Positions 33,004 through 42,662 of a stretch of 64,000 nucleotides of DNA are shown here, in pieces. The DNA is from CADCTM01 sp049671305. GTDB taxonomy: Bacteria > Cyanobacteriota > Cyanobacteriia > Cyanobacteriales > Coleofasciculaceae. The number at the start of each line of letters is the position of its first letter. The first letter of the stretch is position 1. Location: contig JBATUR010000065.1 of assembly GCA_049671305.1 (NCBI GenBank), forward strand, positions 18,675 through 82,674. Reading direction: 5' to 3'. Under the pieces are notes generated by a model. The model was not told where the DNA came from. It saw only the letters and a list, made by a program, of their open reading frames with translations, and ran no database searches. The translations under genes and the position numbers were made by a program.

Positions 33004-33712
33004 TAGTCGCTAACTCTTCACAAATGCGTTCCCAAGCCGCAACTGGATTAGCTGCGGCAGTTATGGGGCGTCCAATTACCAAATAATCTGCACCAGCAAT
33101 GATTGCCTCTGAGGGAGTTAGGGGACGCTTTTGATCACCAGCATCTGCCCATTTTGGACGCACACCAGGGCAAACTAACAAAAAATCATCCCCGCAAGTC
33201 TGACGTAATTGTGCCACTTCTTGAGGAGAACAGACCGCCCCACTCAAACCCGTCTCTTGAGCTAAAAGTGCCATAGAGAGAGCATATTCTGGTAATTCTA
33301 TGGGGATTTTCAGATCAAAAGCTAATTCTCTGGAATTGAGGCTTGTTAGTAGCGTAATTGCGATTAATTTAGCAGGTGAACCTGATGCAACTGATCCTTC
33401 CTGTGCCGCCAGACTGGCAGCTTTTAGGGCATTTCGCCCCGCCGTCGCATGGACTGTAATTAAATCTACTCCATAACTTGCCGCCGCACGAGTTGCCCCC
33501 GCCATTGTGTTGGGGATATCGTGAAATTTTAGGTCAAGAAAGATACGCTTATTTTCACTTTTCAGGAAGCTAAGAATCTCAGAACCTGTGCTGACAAATA
33601 GTTCTAGTCCAACCTTCCAGAAACTAACATCAGGCAAAGCTTCCACAAGTGCGATCGCCTCTTCCTGAGTTGAAACATCCATTGGTACAATAATCCGGTC
33701 TTCTGGTTTCAT
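32996..33712 (-). CDS. pyrF: Orotidine-5'-phosphate decarboxylase
   Basis: A 238-residue TIM barrel enzyme making UMP from OMP in pyrimidine synthesis. The catalytic D-x-K-x-x-D cluster is in FLDLKFHDIPNT, and the phosphate-gripper end is in LVIGRPITAAANP. Located 15 bases downstream of tyrS on the same strand and overlapping the next gene, so tyrS, pyrF and the exported protein form one operon. Confidence 0.95.
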   Translation of the reverse strand: MKPEDRIIVPMDVSTQEEAIALVEALPDVSFWKVGLELFVSTGSEILSFLKSENKRIFLDLKFHDIPNTMAGATRAAASYGVDLITVHATAGRNALKAASLAAQEGSVASGSPAKLIAITLLTSLNSRELAFDLKIPIELPEYALSMALLAQETGLSGAVCSPQEVAQLRQTCGDDFLLVCPGVRPKWADAGDQKRPLTPSEAIIAGADYLVIGRPITAAANPVAAWERICEELATSA

Positions 33713-33727
33713 TTGCGGTTTCCTTAC

Positions 33728-34984
33728 TTACGGCACCAACCGCACAAACTTCTTTTTACCAACTTGTAACACCTTGCCTTCCATTTCAGCAGGAGAATCA
33801 AAAGTTAAATCAACATCACTTACCTTTTCGCCATCTAACTTCACAGCGCCACCTTGAATTTGTCGTCGTGCCTCGCCACTACTTTTGCACAACTCACTCT
33901 TGCTCAAGATATAAAATAACTTTGCCGGAAATTCCACATTAGACAAAGCAAACAGAGGTACAGCATCGCCAGTCCCCGTCGTATCACCTTGAACCAAATT
34001 AATCGCCGCCGCTTGTGCTTCCTTTGCCGCTGCCTCGCCGTGGTATTGGCTAACAATATTTAAAGCCAGAAGTTTTTGACGCTCACGTGGTTCTGATGGC
34101 AATTCAGCTAAAGATAAATTTGTCAATAATTCAAAATACTGTTCTAACAAATTATCCTGCGTTTTCTCCAACTTGGAATACATGGTTAGAGCATCTTCAC
34201 GTAATCCTACATAATTATGCAACGACTTCGACATTTTTTGTACCCCATCAGTCCCCAGCAAAATAGGCACAAGTAGACCAAATTGAGGTTTTTGACCAAA
34301 ATGCCGTTGTAAATCTCGACCAACAGCAATATTAAACTTTTGATCAGTGCCACCCAACTCAACATCAGCTTCTAGGGCAACAGAATCATAACCTTGCATC
34401 AACGGGTAGAAAAACTCATGCAAGTAAATCGGATTTTCCTGATTGTAACGTTCAGCAAAACCCTCCTTTGCCAACATTTGTCCCACAGTCATAGTGGATA
34501 ATAGCTCAAGAATTTTGCCTAAATCTAGTTTCCCTAACCACTCAGAGTTATAGCGAATTTCCAAACGTCCAGGTGTGTCAAAATCTAAAATGGGACGCAC
34601 CTGATCAAGATAAGTTTGGGCATTTTGCATCACCTCATCAGCAGAAAGCTTGCGACGAACATCAGATTTTCCGGTCGGATCACCAATCCTTGCGGTAAAG
34701 TCCCCAATAAGCAGGATGGCAGTATGCCCAGCATCTTGAAAAGCTCGTAGTTTCCTGACTGGAATACTATGACCAAGGTGAATATCAGCGCCAGTCGGAT
34801 CAATACCTAATTTTACCCGCAAAGGACGGTCAGTTTTTTTTAAGCGCTCACTCAGATTTTCAGTAATATCTTGAGAAGCGCCTTTGTTCGGAAAAATTTC
34901 ACTAACACCACGAGTCAGCACTATGGGGAGCTCGTTATGGTTTGAAATTAGCGAATTAGCGATTATTGTGGATGGATTTGACAT
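33728..34984 (-). CDS. tyrS: Tyrosyl-tRNA synthetase
   Basis: A 418-residue class I synthetase. The HIGH-type motif is HLGHS and the KMSKS loop is KMSKSLHNY; a C-terminal S4 RNA-binding domain ends in VGKKKFVRL. The chain is of the TyrZ-like bacterial group. The N-terminal 30 residues are poorly conserved in character, and the ATG at 34984 is the only convincing start. First gene of the tyrS-pyrF unit. Confidence 0.95.
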   Translation of the reverse strand: MSNPSTIIANSLISNHNELPIVLTRGVSEIFPNKGASQDITENLSERLKKTDRPLRVKLGIDPTGADIHLGHSIPVRKLRAFQDAGHTAILLIGDFTARIGDPTGKSDVRRKLSADEVMQNAQTYLDQVRPILDFDTPGRLEIRYNSEWLGKLDLGKILELLSTMTVGQMLAKEGFAERYNQENPIYLHEFFYPLMQGYDSVALEADVELGGTDQKFNIAVGRDLQRHFGQKPQFGLLVPILLGTDGVQKMSKSLHNYVGLREDALTMYSKLEKTQDNLLEQYFELLTNLSLAELPSEPRERQKLLALNIVSQYHGEAAAKEAQAAAINLVQGDTTGTGDAVPLFALSNVEFPAKLFYILSKSELCKSSGEARRQIQGGAVKLDGEKVSDVDLTFDSPAEMEGKVLQVGKKKFVRLVP

Positions 34985-35479
34985 TCGTTTGGAATATCTT
35001 TTAAAGGATTAATTAACAAGGAATGACTCAAAGAGATTCAGCTTTATTTTGGACAAATCTCGCAAGAACCTGATAATACTTGCCAAAAAATGTCAAAATT
35101 ATCGAGGCTTGAGTTACTAACTATTATCTCAGGATGATACCGAGGATGATGCAATACTATATAGAGGAAACAACTATGCTTACGCAAGGCACTGCACTCA
35201 CAAAGTCGCTCATCTACTCAAGAATTTGCTTGTGGAGTCAACATCGGCGGCAATAAAACTTGGCATTGTTCAGATTTGAGCGCAACAGTAACGGATTTTC
35301 GCAATTTTTACCAAAAAAAACCAGATCTGACAGACATTGTTAAAATCAAGCTTTAAACAGAGATTATCTGTAATCCGGTTGTTACGCTATATTTGCTGTA
35401 ATCATCTATAGAAAGTGTTGAAAAAATTGCCACACCAGTGGAGAAAGAAGTCTTTTTTGAGTGAGGAAGTAAAAACGCT
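34985..35479. other. Intergenic region of about 500 bases
   Basis: Between divergent tyrS and the penicillin-binding protein gene. I find no conserved gene; a 26-codon frame starting at 35176 with GAGGA 8 bases before it is the only candidate and looks like chance. No clear repeat or hairpin. Confidence 0.45.
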
Positions 35480-37396
35480 GTGTCGTCTAGCACTGTACAA
35501 GAAAAACAAGATCCGAGCAGCTCTTCATCAGGTTTTCGGTTTGTCCAGGGCGTAGCTCAGGTAACAGGCGGGACTATACTGGGCATCACCATGCTAACTA
35601 GCGCGGTTGTAGCTGGAGGCTTAGTAGGCTTGGCGGCTAGCTTCCGCAACCTCCCAGATGTGAGAGTACTGCGGAATTATGTACCAACAGAAACTAGTTA
35701 CATTTATGACGTTAAAGGCAAACATCTTGCCAGTCTTCATGGTGAAGCTAATCGAGAAGTTGTCAAACTCAACCAAATTAGCCCTAATCTAAAACGAGCA
35801 GTGCTAGCAATGGAAGACAGCCACTTCTATTTGCACCACGGTATCAACCCCAATAGCGTTGGGCGTGCTCTATTGGAAAACTGGAGAAGCAACTCGGTGG
35901 TTGAAGGTGGTTCAACCTTAACCATGCAGCTTGTCAAAAATCTGTTCCTCAATCAAGAACGTAAGTTTAGCCGCAAAATTGCTGAAACGGTTCTCTCAAT
36001 TCGCATTGAGCAGATTTTCAACAAAAACCAGATTTTAGAAATGTACCTCAATCAAATTTATTGGGGACATAATAATTACGGCATCCAAACGGCGTCACAA
36101 AGCTACTTTGGCAAATCGGCAGCCGATTTAAGCCTGGCTGAGTCTGCCCTGTTGGCGGGAATTATTCAATCACCCGAAGAATATAGCCCTTTTGTACGAT
36201 ATCAAAAAGCCAAAGAGCGACAAGGCATCGCCTTGGATAGGATGCAAAAGTTAGGTTGGATTACACCTGAAGAAGCCGAAGCTGCCCGCAAACAAAAGCT
36301 GAGATTGGGCAAGCTGACATCTTGGCAAAAAAGTGACCTACCTTACATCACAGAAGCAGTTGTAACTGAGCTAAACGAACGATTTGGTCGTGATGCTGTC
36401 CTTAAAGGCGGAATGCGCGTTCAAACGACAATTGATTCAAACTTTCAGCGTATGGCAGAAGAAACTGTCACTCGTGCCCACGCTAATCTACAATATCGTG
36501 GCATTTATGCCGATCAAGTGGCACTAGCGGCGGTTGATCCTCGCACGCATTTTGTGAAAGCGTTGGTAGGTGGGGTTGATTATGGCAAAAGTCAGTTTAA
36601 CCGTGCTATTCAATCACGACGTCAACCCGGTTCGTCCTTTAAGCCTTTTGTTTACTACGCTGCTTTTGCCAGCGGCAAATATGGACCAAATTCTACCGTA
36701 ATTGATGCTCCCGTCAGCTATCGCGATGGTGATGGCTATTACACGCCCCAAAACTACGGGGGTGGTTTTTCGGGGGCAATGACTATTCGCACTGCCTTAG
36801 CTCAATCTGCCAATATCCCAGCCATTAAAATTGGTCGGGCTGTGGGCTTAGATAAAGTGATAGAAATTTGCCGCAGCATTGGCATCAAGAGTCCGATGGA
36901 ACCTGTGACATCATTACCATTGGGGGCGGTTGGCGTCACACCTTTGGAAATGGCAGGCGCTTTTGCCACGTTTGCCAGTGATGGTTGGTATTCTGACCCA
37001 ACGGTGATTGTGCGAGTTACTGATAGTAGTGGTAATGTCTTGCTAGATAATACGCCCAAACCCAGACAGATCCTTGATCCTTGGGCGTCAGCTTCCCTCA
37101 ATAATGTGCTGCAAGGCGTCATTAGTGGTGGTACAGGCAAAAACGCTGCGATCGGGCGTCCGGCAGCGGGTAAGACGGGTACGACTTCCTCAGAGCGAGA
37201 TATTTGGTTTGTTGGCTATGTACCCCAATTAGCAGCAGCAGTTTGGGTGGGTAATGATAACAACAGTCCTATTGGTGGTGGTGCAACAGGTGGTGGTTTG
37301 GTTGCGCCAATCTGGCGAGATTTTATGCTACAAGCTTTGAAAAATGAGCCTGTACAAAACTTTAAACCAGCTTCTAACTTTACGCCGCCTGATTAA
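35480..37396 (+). CDS. Class A penicillin-binding protein (PBP1A-like)
   Basis: A 638-residue bifunctional peptidoglycan synthase, starting at a GTG. It has a cytoplasmic tail, one membrane helix (about residues 25-50), a glycosyltransferase domain with catalytic Glu in MEDSHFYLHHG and EGGSTLTMQLVKN, then a transpeptidase domain. The transpeptidase motifs are complete: SSFK (about 384, in PGSSFKPF), SAN and KTGTTSS (about 564). It polymerises and cross-links glycan strands in the periplasm. No partner genes adjacent. Confidence 0.93.
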   Translation: MSSSTVQEKQDPSSSSSGFRFVQGVAQVTGGTILGITMLTSAVVAGGLVGLAASFRNLPDVRVLRNYVPTETSYIYDVKGKHLASLHGEANREVVKLNQISPNLKRAVLAMEDSHFYLHHGINPNSVGRALLENWRSNSVVEGGSTLTMQLVKNLFLNQERKFSRKIAETVLSIRIEQIFNKNQILEMYLNQIYWGHNNYGIQTASQSYFGKSAADLSLAESALLAGIIQSPEEYSPFVRYQKAKERQGIALDRMQKLGWITPEEAEAARKQKLRLGKLTSWQKSDLPYITEAVVTELNERFGRDAVLKGGMRVQTTIDSNFQRMAEETVTRAHANLQYRGIYADQVALAAVDPRTHFVKALVGGVDYGKSQFNRAIQSRRQPGSSFKPFVYYAAFASGKYGPNSTVIDAPVSYRDGDGYYTPQNYGGGFSGAMTIRTALAQSANIPAIKIGRAVGLDKVIEICRSIGIKSPMEPVTSLPLGAVGVTPLEMAGAFATFASDGWYSDPTVIVRVTDSSGNVLLDNTPKPRQILDPWASASLNNVLQGVISGGTGKNAAIGRPAAGKTGTTSSERDIWFVGYVPQLAAAVWVGNDNNSPIGGGATGGGLVAPIWRDFMLQALKNEPVQNFKPASNFTPPD

Positions 37397-37406
37397 ACTT
37401 TGTCTA

Positions 37407-37485
37407 GCTATCAGCTTTTTGGGGTTGGGCGGCATGGGCGGTTATGCCACCAAACATAACCAACAACAGACAGAAAGCTGATAGC
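37407..37485. terminator. Long inverted repeat between convergent genes
   Basis: GCTATCAGCTTT (37407-37418) and AAAGCTGATAGC (37474-37485) are perfect 12-base inverted copies with a 55-base loop, between convergent genes. Confidence 0.5.
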
Positions 37486-37505
37486 GTTTGAACAAGCATT
37501 TAGTC

Positions 37506-37829
37506 TTATGGTTGCTTTTCTAATTCTGACTTCATCCGCTGCAAGGTTGTGTTCATTTGCTCAAACATTTGTTGAGGTGTAACCCCAAACTGACCAAGCT
37601 GTGTATTTAGTTGTTCAACGGTCATTTGCGCCATAAAATCATCTGATAATTCAAAGCGCTTCATAAATATTTTATAGCGCTCCATCATCGATTCCATCTG
37701 CTCAATGAAAATCTTTTTGCCTTCTAGGTCAAATTTGCCATAGCTGCCTCCCACTTGAATCAGGGATTGATAATCTTCAAACAACTTTTTGGCTTCTTCT
37801 TGTACTATATCTGAATCAAAAAACCCCAT
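37506..37829 (-). CDS. DUF1825-family protein
   Basis: A 107-residue helical protein starting MGFFDSDIVQEEAK, characteristic of DUF1825, a family restricted to cyanobacteria and relatives. Start at 37829 chosen over an upstream codon 15 bases earlier by family similarity and an AGGG ribosome site. Three long amphipathic helices are predicted; function unknown. Confidence 0.85.
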   Translation of the reverse strand: MGFFDSDIVQEEAKKLFEDYQSLIQVGGSYGKFDLEGKKIFIEQMESMMERYKIFMKRFELSDDFMAQMTVEQLNTQLGQFGVTPQQMFEQMNTTLQRMKSELEKQP

Positions 37830-38059
37830 CGCCCTATCTCTCAACCATTGGGTTATATTTTCTACCTTCTAGTCAAATTCTAGTGTAGGGGATGACACTC
37901 GCAAAATGCGGGTTTCCGTATCACTCTAGATGGGTTTTGCTCATTTTTAGGAAATAGGCAGCACTCTTAGTAGAGATTTTTGGTTTTGGGTCAATATCAT
38001 AGAAAAATAGCGATCGCTCTATTTACCTCAAAGAGCCAATCATACAGGTAGTACTAAGT

Positions 38060-38449
38060 ATGTTAAGCAAGCCAAAAAATCGCCGAATTGCCGCTCTTTT
38101 AGCCTTCGCTGGCACAGTGGCACCTGTTTCTGGGTTACATAAATTTTATTTAGGACAACCATTATGGGGCATTCTCTACTTATTGCTATGGGGAACACAC
38201 ATTCCCCAAATCGCTTGTGCTATCGAAGGCGTTTGGTATTTGGCACAAGGTATGGATGAATTTGACCGTAATTTTAACCTCAGTGCAGTCCAAGAAGCCT
38301 CAACAACGGCAACCGTACCAATTGACCCCGCACAGGTGGGTGCAGTTGCCGATGCCCTCAGACAGCTAGACAGCCTGCGTCAAGACGGGTTAATGTCTGA
38401 GTATGAATTTGAGCAAAAACGCCGCCAATTGCTCGATCGCATTGCTTGA
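38060..38449 (+). CDS. TM2-domain protein with SHOCT-like tail
   Basis: A 129-residue protein. Two membrane helices (about residues 10-28 and 34-60) flank the TM2 signature GLHKFYLGQ. The C-terminus (LRQLDSLRQDGLMSEYEFEQ) is a short oligomerisation helix pair of the SHOCT type. Function unknown. It is 22 bases upstream of the next gene, so both are probably in one operon. Confidence 0.8.
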   Translation: MLSKPKNRRIAALLAFAGTVAPVSGLHKFYLGQPLWGILYLLLWGTHIPQIACAIEGVWYLAQGMDEFDRNFNLSAVQEASTTATVPIDPAQVGAVADALRQLDSLRQDGLMSEYEFEQKRRQLLDRIA

Positions 38450-38471
38450 TCCTGCTCACACCTGTTGACTT

Positions 38472-39002
38472 ATGCTGCCCCAAAATCGCCTTAATCCCAA
38501 TTGGCAAGCAATCAGGGTCAAAATTCAACATGACCCTTATTATCGACTGCAATCAGTTGCCGAAATTGTCATCGCCGCCCAGTTGGGGATGACAATTGAT
38601 GTCAATCAAGCCAGTGTAGATGATTGGCTGAGACTGCCCGGATTGTCGATTCATCAAGCACGGACGCTTTTTGACCTGACCAGCCTCGGCGTACAGTTTT
38701 GTTGCCTAGAAGACATTGCAGCCGCCTTGGGGATGCCTGTTGCCCGTCTGCTACCCCTAACACCGCTGCTCAGATTTTGCTACTACGACGCAGAAAGTCC
38801 TGCGACACCACAATTAGTACATCCCAATACGGCATCAGTGGAACAATTGAGTAAAATTCCTGCTGTGGACTTGTTCTTGGCAAGAGCGATCGTGCAAAAT
38901 CGTCTTGAAGCTGGCAAATATCGCAACCTTGCCGACTTTCAGCGCAGGCTTGCCCTCAATCCTCAACTTGTTTCTGATTTAATGTATTACTTACGATTTT
39001 GA
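38472..39002 (+). CDS. Helix-hairpin-helix (ComEA-like) protein
   Basis: A 176-residue protein with two HhH units, IDVNQASVDDWLRLPGLS (about residues 38-56) and VHPNTASVEQLSKIPAVD (about 116-133), typical of ComEA DNA-binding repeats. No signal peptide, so unlike competence ComEA it is likely cytoplasmic and may bind DNA or another partner. Operon partner of the TM2 gene. Confidence 0.75.
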   Translation: MLPQNRLNPNWQAIRVKIQHDPYYRLQSVAEIVIAAQLGMTIDVNQASVDDWLRLPGLSIHQARTLFDLTSLGVQFCCLEDIAAALGMPVARLLPLTPLLRFCYYDAESPATPQLVHPNTASVEQLSKIPAVDLFLARAIVQNRLEAGKYRNLADFQRRLALNPQLVSDLMYYLRF

Positions 39003-39053
39003 AATAAGTAATGTGTTGCAATTTTTTACTATCTTGATTAGACAAAAATCGCT

Positions 39054-39076
39054 AGGACGGGCAAGCTAGCCGTCCT
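39054..39076. terminator. Hairpin between convergent genes
   Basis: AGGACGG (39054-39060) pairs with CCGTCCT (39070-39076) between the HhH gene and lepB, whose 3' ends face each other. Confidence 0.55.
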
Positions 39077-39153
39077 CTAAAAATCATAGTTTAGTTCTAG
39101 AGTAGGCGTCTGCCTGCCAGATAAATTGCAGGTAAAGTAGAAATTCTAAACCG

Positions 39154-39783
39154 TTAAATCTGTCCAGCCCGACTGGGGGGCCAGAAACGATAACAAGCAT
39201 GACCAATTACATTTTGTTTCGGCAAAAAGCCCCAAACATGAGAATCATTGCTGTTATTACGATTATCACCCATTACAAATAATTGGTCTTCTGGTACTTT
39301 TACCGCATCCATCTGATAATTTGGTGGTTCGGCGATATAATTTTCGGGTATTGGTTGGTTATTCAGATAAACCGTGCCGTCATGAATTTCCACGGTTTGC
39401 CCTGGTGTGCCAATTACCCGTTTAATAAAAGCTTGGTTTTTAGCATAACCTTGAACTTGCAGTTGTTGAGGCGGATCGAAAACAACGATATCACCTTTAA
39501 CTGGCAGATGGAAATGGTAGGAAATTTTTTCGACAACTAAGCGATCACCTACTTGCAAAGTTGGTAACATCGAATCTGAAGGAATATAACGAGGTTCCGC
39601 TATAAAAGCACGAATGAACAAAGCCAAGGCAAGAGCGATCGCAATAATCTGCACATTCTCTCGTATTCTTTGCCACAATGTTGCCTGATTAACTGGTTCT
39701 TGTAGTTTAATCTCTTCTGAATTCAACTCGGATAATCCAGAAGACGGCTTGACCAAACCTAAATCTTTTTTCTCTGAAGGCAT
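39154..39783 (-). CDS. lepB: Signal peptidase I
   Basis: A 209-residue serine-lysine peptidase that removes signal peptides on the outer face of the membrane. One N-terminal membrane anchor (about residues 44-60), catalytic Ser 71 in IPSDSMLPTL and the general-base Lys 121 in AFIKRVIG. The C-terminal GDNRNNSNDS box is complete. No neighbours in the pathway. Confidence 0.93.
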   Translation of the reverse strand: MPSEKKDLGLVKPSSGLSELNSEEIKLQEPVNQATLWQRIRENVQIIAIALALALFIRAFIAEPRYIPSDSMLPTLQVGDRLVVEKISYHFHLPVKGDIVVFDPPQQLQVQGYAKNQAFIKRVIGTPGQTVEIHDGTVYLNNQPIPENYIAEPPNYQMDAVKVPEDQLFVMGDNRNNSNDSHVWGFLPKQNVIGHACYRFWPPSRAGQI

Positions 39784-40104
39784 ACAGTTTTAATTAAGCA
39801 TAACTAGTATCTTTGTTTAACAGCATTATCGGTAGGTTAGCTCCAACTGCTAAAAGATGCTGGTTTGTGCACTCAGACAAGATACCATGCCTCACGAATT
39901 TTCAGCCATTAGCTCTTATTTTAAAAAAACAAACGTAGGGGAAACCGTGGTTGCCCAAAATCCTCATGGGGTAGGCACGGGGGCACTACCCCTACATGGG
40001 TAAGCCAATTACGTTAAGTTAGTTGAGATACGGAAAGCCGACTGCTGGGAGTTTTGCCATTTGCGTTAACGTAGGTGATATAAGACTTTTTGTCCGTAAC
40101 GCTC
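39784..40104. other. Intergenic region of about 320 bases with a dispersed repeat
   Basis: It holds repeat copy B (39934-39996) and must contain both divergent promoters. No reading frame is convincing. Confidence 0.5.
39934..39996. repeat. MITE-like inverted repeat, copy B
   Basis: CGTAGGGG (39934-39941) and CCCCTAC (39989-39995) are the inverted ends, enclosing GAAACCGTGGTTGCCC and GGGGTAGGCACGGGGGCAC. It is a shorter relative of the element at 19266-19336 in the same orientation, with an interior differing by several substitutions and small deletions. Confidence 0.75.
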
Positions 40105-41460
40105 GTGCTACCTGTTCAACGTCCTATCATCTGTCTCGCTACTTGCCTCTGTATCGGTTTGTTGTCTTCCTGTGCCAACAGCCCAACAGGCAAAGCTTTG
40201 GAGCGCACTTTTGCTGCAGACTCTAAACTGAAAAATAATGCCAATGTAGTCAGTACCACCAACACTGCTCAAAATCAGACAGTAGCACTTCCTGAAGATT
40301 TTCCGACGGAAATTCCTCTTTATCCTCAAGCGCAATTACAAAAAGTTGCAGCGTTAGATGTTCCTTCTGCTCAAGGACAGTTGACAAATTGGACAACTTC
40401 TGATCCAATTAATGCTGTGCAAAGCTTTTATCAAAGAGCCTTTAATTCTGGTAGCTGGCAAGTCATCTCAAAGCCAGATACAGATGCAGGTGGTACATTT
40501 GTCGTACGTCGTAATAATTTGCAAGTAACTCTTTCTCTAAGCACCGGTACGACAACTCAAGCCGCCACTCCTTCACCAACCACACCTAGTCAAACAGGCG
40601 CAATAGCCACAAAATTTGATATTCAATATATCCGCAACGCCGGAGAGACGACTTCCCAGCAACCTGCTACACCCACAGCGACACCAACGACAGCCGAAAT
40701 TGTTACAGGAACACCACAAAATTTTACCGACCTTGATAAACTACCCCAAGGTTTGCGTCAACATATCGATGATTTGGCAGCGCTGGGTGTATTAAGTATT
40801 GATGCGTCCAAAGCTAAAAACGATGATACAGTTAGTAATAATTTTGAGCCAAATAAAACGATCAGCCGTCGAGAGTTTGCCCGTTGGTTAGTGGCAGCAA
40901 ATAATCGCATTTATGCCAACCGCCCAGGGCAACAAATTCGTTTGGCTTCCGATAGCGCCAAACCCGCTTTTCAAGATGTTGCCAAAAGTAATCCTGATTT
41001 TGCCAGCATTCAGGCATTAGCAGAGGCGGGGTTAATTCCAAGTCCTTTATCTGGTGATACAACAGCGGTTCTTTTCCGCCCAGATGCGCCGTTAACACGG
41101 GAAAACCTGATTTTATGGAAAATCCCTCTAGACACACGTCAAGCCTTGCCTACAGCTTCTGTTGATGCAGTTAAGCAAACTTGGGGTTTCCAAGATGCGG
41201 GCAAAATGGACTCTAAGGCATTACGGGCAGTAGTGGCAGATTTTCAAAATGGTGATCAGTCAAATATTCGGCGGGTTTTGGGCTATACGACGCTATTTCA
41301 ACCGAAAAAAGCTGTAACTCGCGCTGAGGCGGCGGAGACAATTTGGTTCTTTGGTTCCCAAACTGAAGGCATTTCGGCAAAAGAGGCACTGCAGTTGAAA
41401 CCACAAAAAAGTCAGCCAGTAGCAACACCAGAAGCGACGCCTACAAGTGATGCTAATTAA
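40105..41460 (+). CDS. S-layer-homology domain lipoprotein
   Basis: About 451 residues; the start is uncertain between a GTG at 40105 and a TTG at 40090, with no ribosome site for either. A lipoprotein signal peptide ends in the lipobox LLSSC. Residues about 60-160 form a folded domain and a Thr/Pro-rich linker follows. From about residue 225, SLH-like repeats occur (ISRREFARWLVAANNRI, LTRENLILWKIP, VTRAEAAETIWFFG). SLH domains anchor proteins to the peptidoglycan-linked cell wall. Confidence 0.75.
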   Translation: MLPVQRPIICLATCLCIGLLSSCANSPTGKALERTFAADSKLKNNANVVSTTNTAQNQTVALPEDFPTEIPLYPQAQLQKVAALDVPSAQGQLTNWTTSDPINAVQSFYQRAFNSGSWQVISKPDTDAGGTFVVRRNNLQVTLSLSTGTTTQAATPSPTTPSQTGAIATKFDIQYIRNAGETTSQQPATPTATPTTAEIVTGTPQNFTDLDKLPQGLRQHIDDLAALGVLSIDASKAKNDDTVSNNFEPNKTISRREFARWLVAANNRIYANRPGQQIRLASDSAKPAFQDVAKSNPDFASIQALAEAGLIPSPLSGDTTAVLFRPDAPLTRENLILWKIPLDTRQALPTASVDAVKQTWGFQDAGKMDSKALRAVVADFQNGDQSNIRRVLGYTTLFQPKKAVTRAEAAETIWFFGSQTEGISAKEALQLKPQKSQPVATPEATPTSDAN

Positions 41461-41569
41461 GGGAAAATGTTTTCTAATGTTTTCTTAAGTGCTCAACTAG
41501 AAATTAATTCAGAACTTGAGAGGGATGATTGAGAAAAAGCATCGCTTAAACTAAGTTACAGCGTTAAAG

Positions 41570-42631
41570 GTGCAATCATTGTCTTCCTTAGATTACAACC
41601 AGTTATTTAACACCATTAAAGAGTTGGTTTTACATCATTCTCCTAGTGGTGTTGAGCAAGAAATTGACCAACTATTACTAAGTCGTTTTGCTGCTTTGGG
41701 AGTAGAAGTTTGGCAAGATAGAGCTGGTAATATTATTGCTAAAATTATTGGACAAAATTCAGAAAAAGCAATTGCTATTACTGCCCATAAAGACGAAATT
41801 GGCGCAATTGTTAAAACGATAGGTGATGCTGGATGTGTGGAAGTCCGTAAACTTGGCGGTGCGTTTCCTTGGGTTTATGGTGAAGGTGTTGTTGATTTAT
41901 TAGGTGATCAGGAAACTATTAGCGGTATTTTATCTTTTGGTTCCCGTCATGTTTCCCATGAATCTCCACAAAAATCACAGCAGGAAGATACACCTGTACG
42001 TTGGGAAGATGCTTGGATTGAAACTAAGTGTACCACAGCAGAATTAGCAGCAGCGGGAGTGCGTCCAGGTACGCGGATGGTAATTGGAAAACATCGCAAG
42101 CAGCCGCTACGATTGAAGGATTATATTGCTAGTTATACCTTGGATAATAAGGCATCGGTGGCAATTTTGTTGGCACTGGCAGAGCGATTAAAGATGCCTG
42201 CTGTGGATACTTATTTAGTGGCATCGGCAAAGGAAGAAGTTGGGGCAATTGGGGCGCTGTATTTCTCGCAAAATCAACAATTGGATGCCTTAATTGCTTT
42301 GGAAATTTGCCCTTTGTCTTCGGAATATGCGATCGCTGATGGTGATGCGCCCGTATTATTATCTCAGGATGGTTATGGAATTTATGATGAAGGCTTAAAT
42401 TGGGAAATACGACAGGCAGCAGAAGCCGGTAATTTGCCGCTTCAGTTAGCAACAATTACAGGTTTTGGTAGTGATGCTTCAATTGCCATGAAATTCGGTC
42501 ATGTTTCTCGTGGTGCTTGCTTAAGTTTCCCGACACAAAATACTCATGGTTATGAGATTGCTCATTTAGGTGCAATTGCTAATTGTGTGGATATTTTGCA
42601 GAGTTACTGTCAGATGAAGTTTGAAGATTAA
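41570..42631 (+). CDS. M42-family aminopeptidase/endoglucanase-like peptidase
   Basis: A 353-residue metallopeptidase starting at a GTG; a TTG three codons later is an alternative. Metal ligands of the M42/M20 fold are visible: TAHKDEIGAIV, an Asp in YTLDNKASV, the Glu pair in SAKEEVGAIGA and a further Asp in GFGSDAS. It probably trims peptides from their N-terminus in the cytoplasm. No partner nearby. Confidence 0.88.
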   Translation: MQSLSSLDYNQLFNTIKELVLHHSPSGVEQEIDQLLLSRFAALGVEVWQDRAGNIIAKIIGQNSEKAIAITAHKDEIGAIVKTIGDAGCVEVRKLGGAFPWVYGEGVVDLLGDQETISGILSFGSRHVSHESPQKSQQEDTPVRWEDAWIETKCTTAELAAAGVRPGTRMVIGKHRKQPLRLKDYIASYTLDNKASVAILLALAERLKMPAVDTYLVASAKEEVGAIGALYFSQNQQLDALIALEICPLSSEYAIADGDAPVLLSQDGYGIYDEGLNWEIRQAAEAGNLPLQLATITGFGSDASIAMKFGHVSRGACLSFPTQNTHGYEIAHLGAIANCVDILQSYCQMKFED

Positions 42632-42662
42632 TCAGCTTTTCCAAGTTGAATGTTCATGGATA

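Noticed and set aside
35176..35256. Frame of 26 codons before the PBP gene
   Set aside because: Too short, no family resemblance, only a moderate ribosome site.
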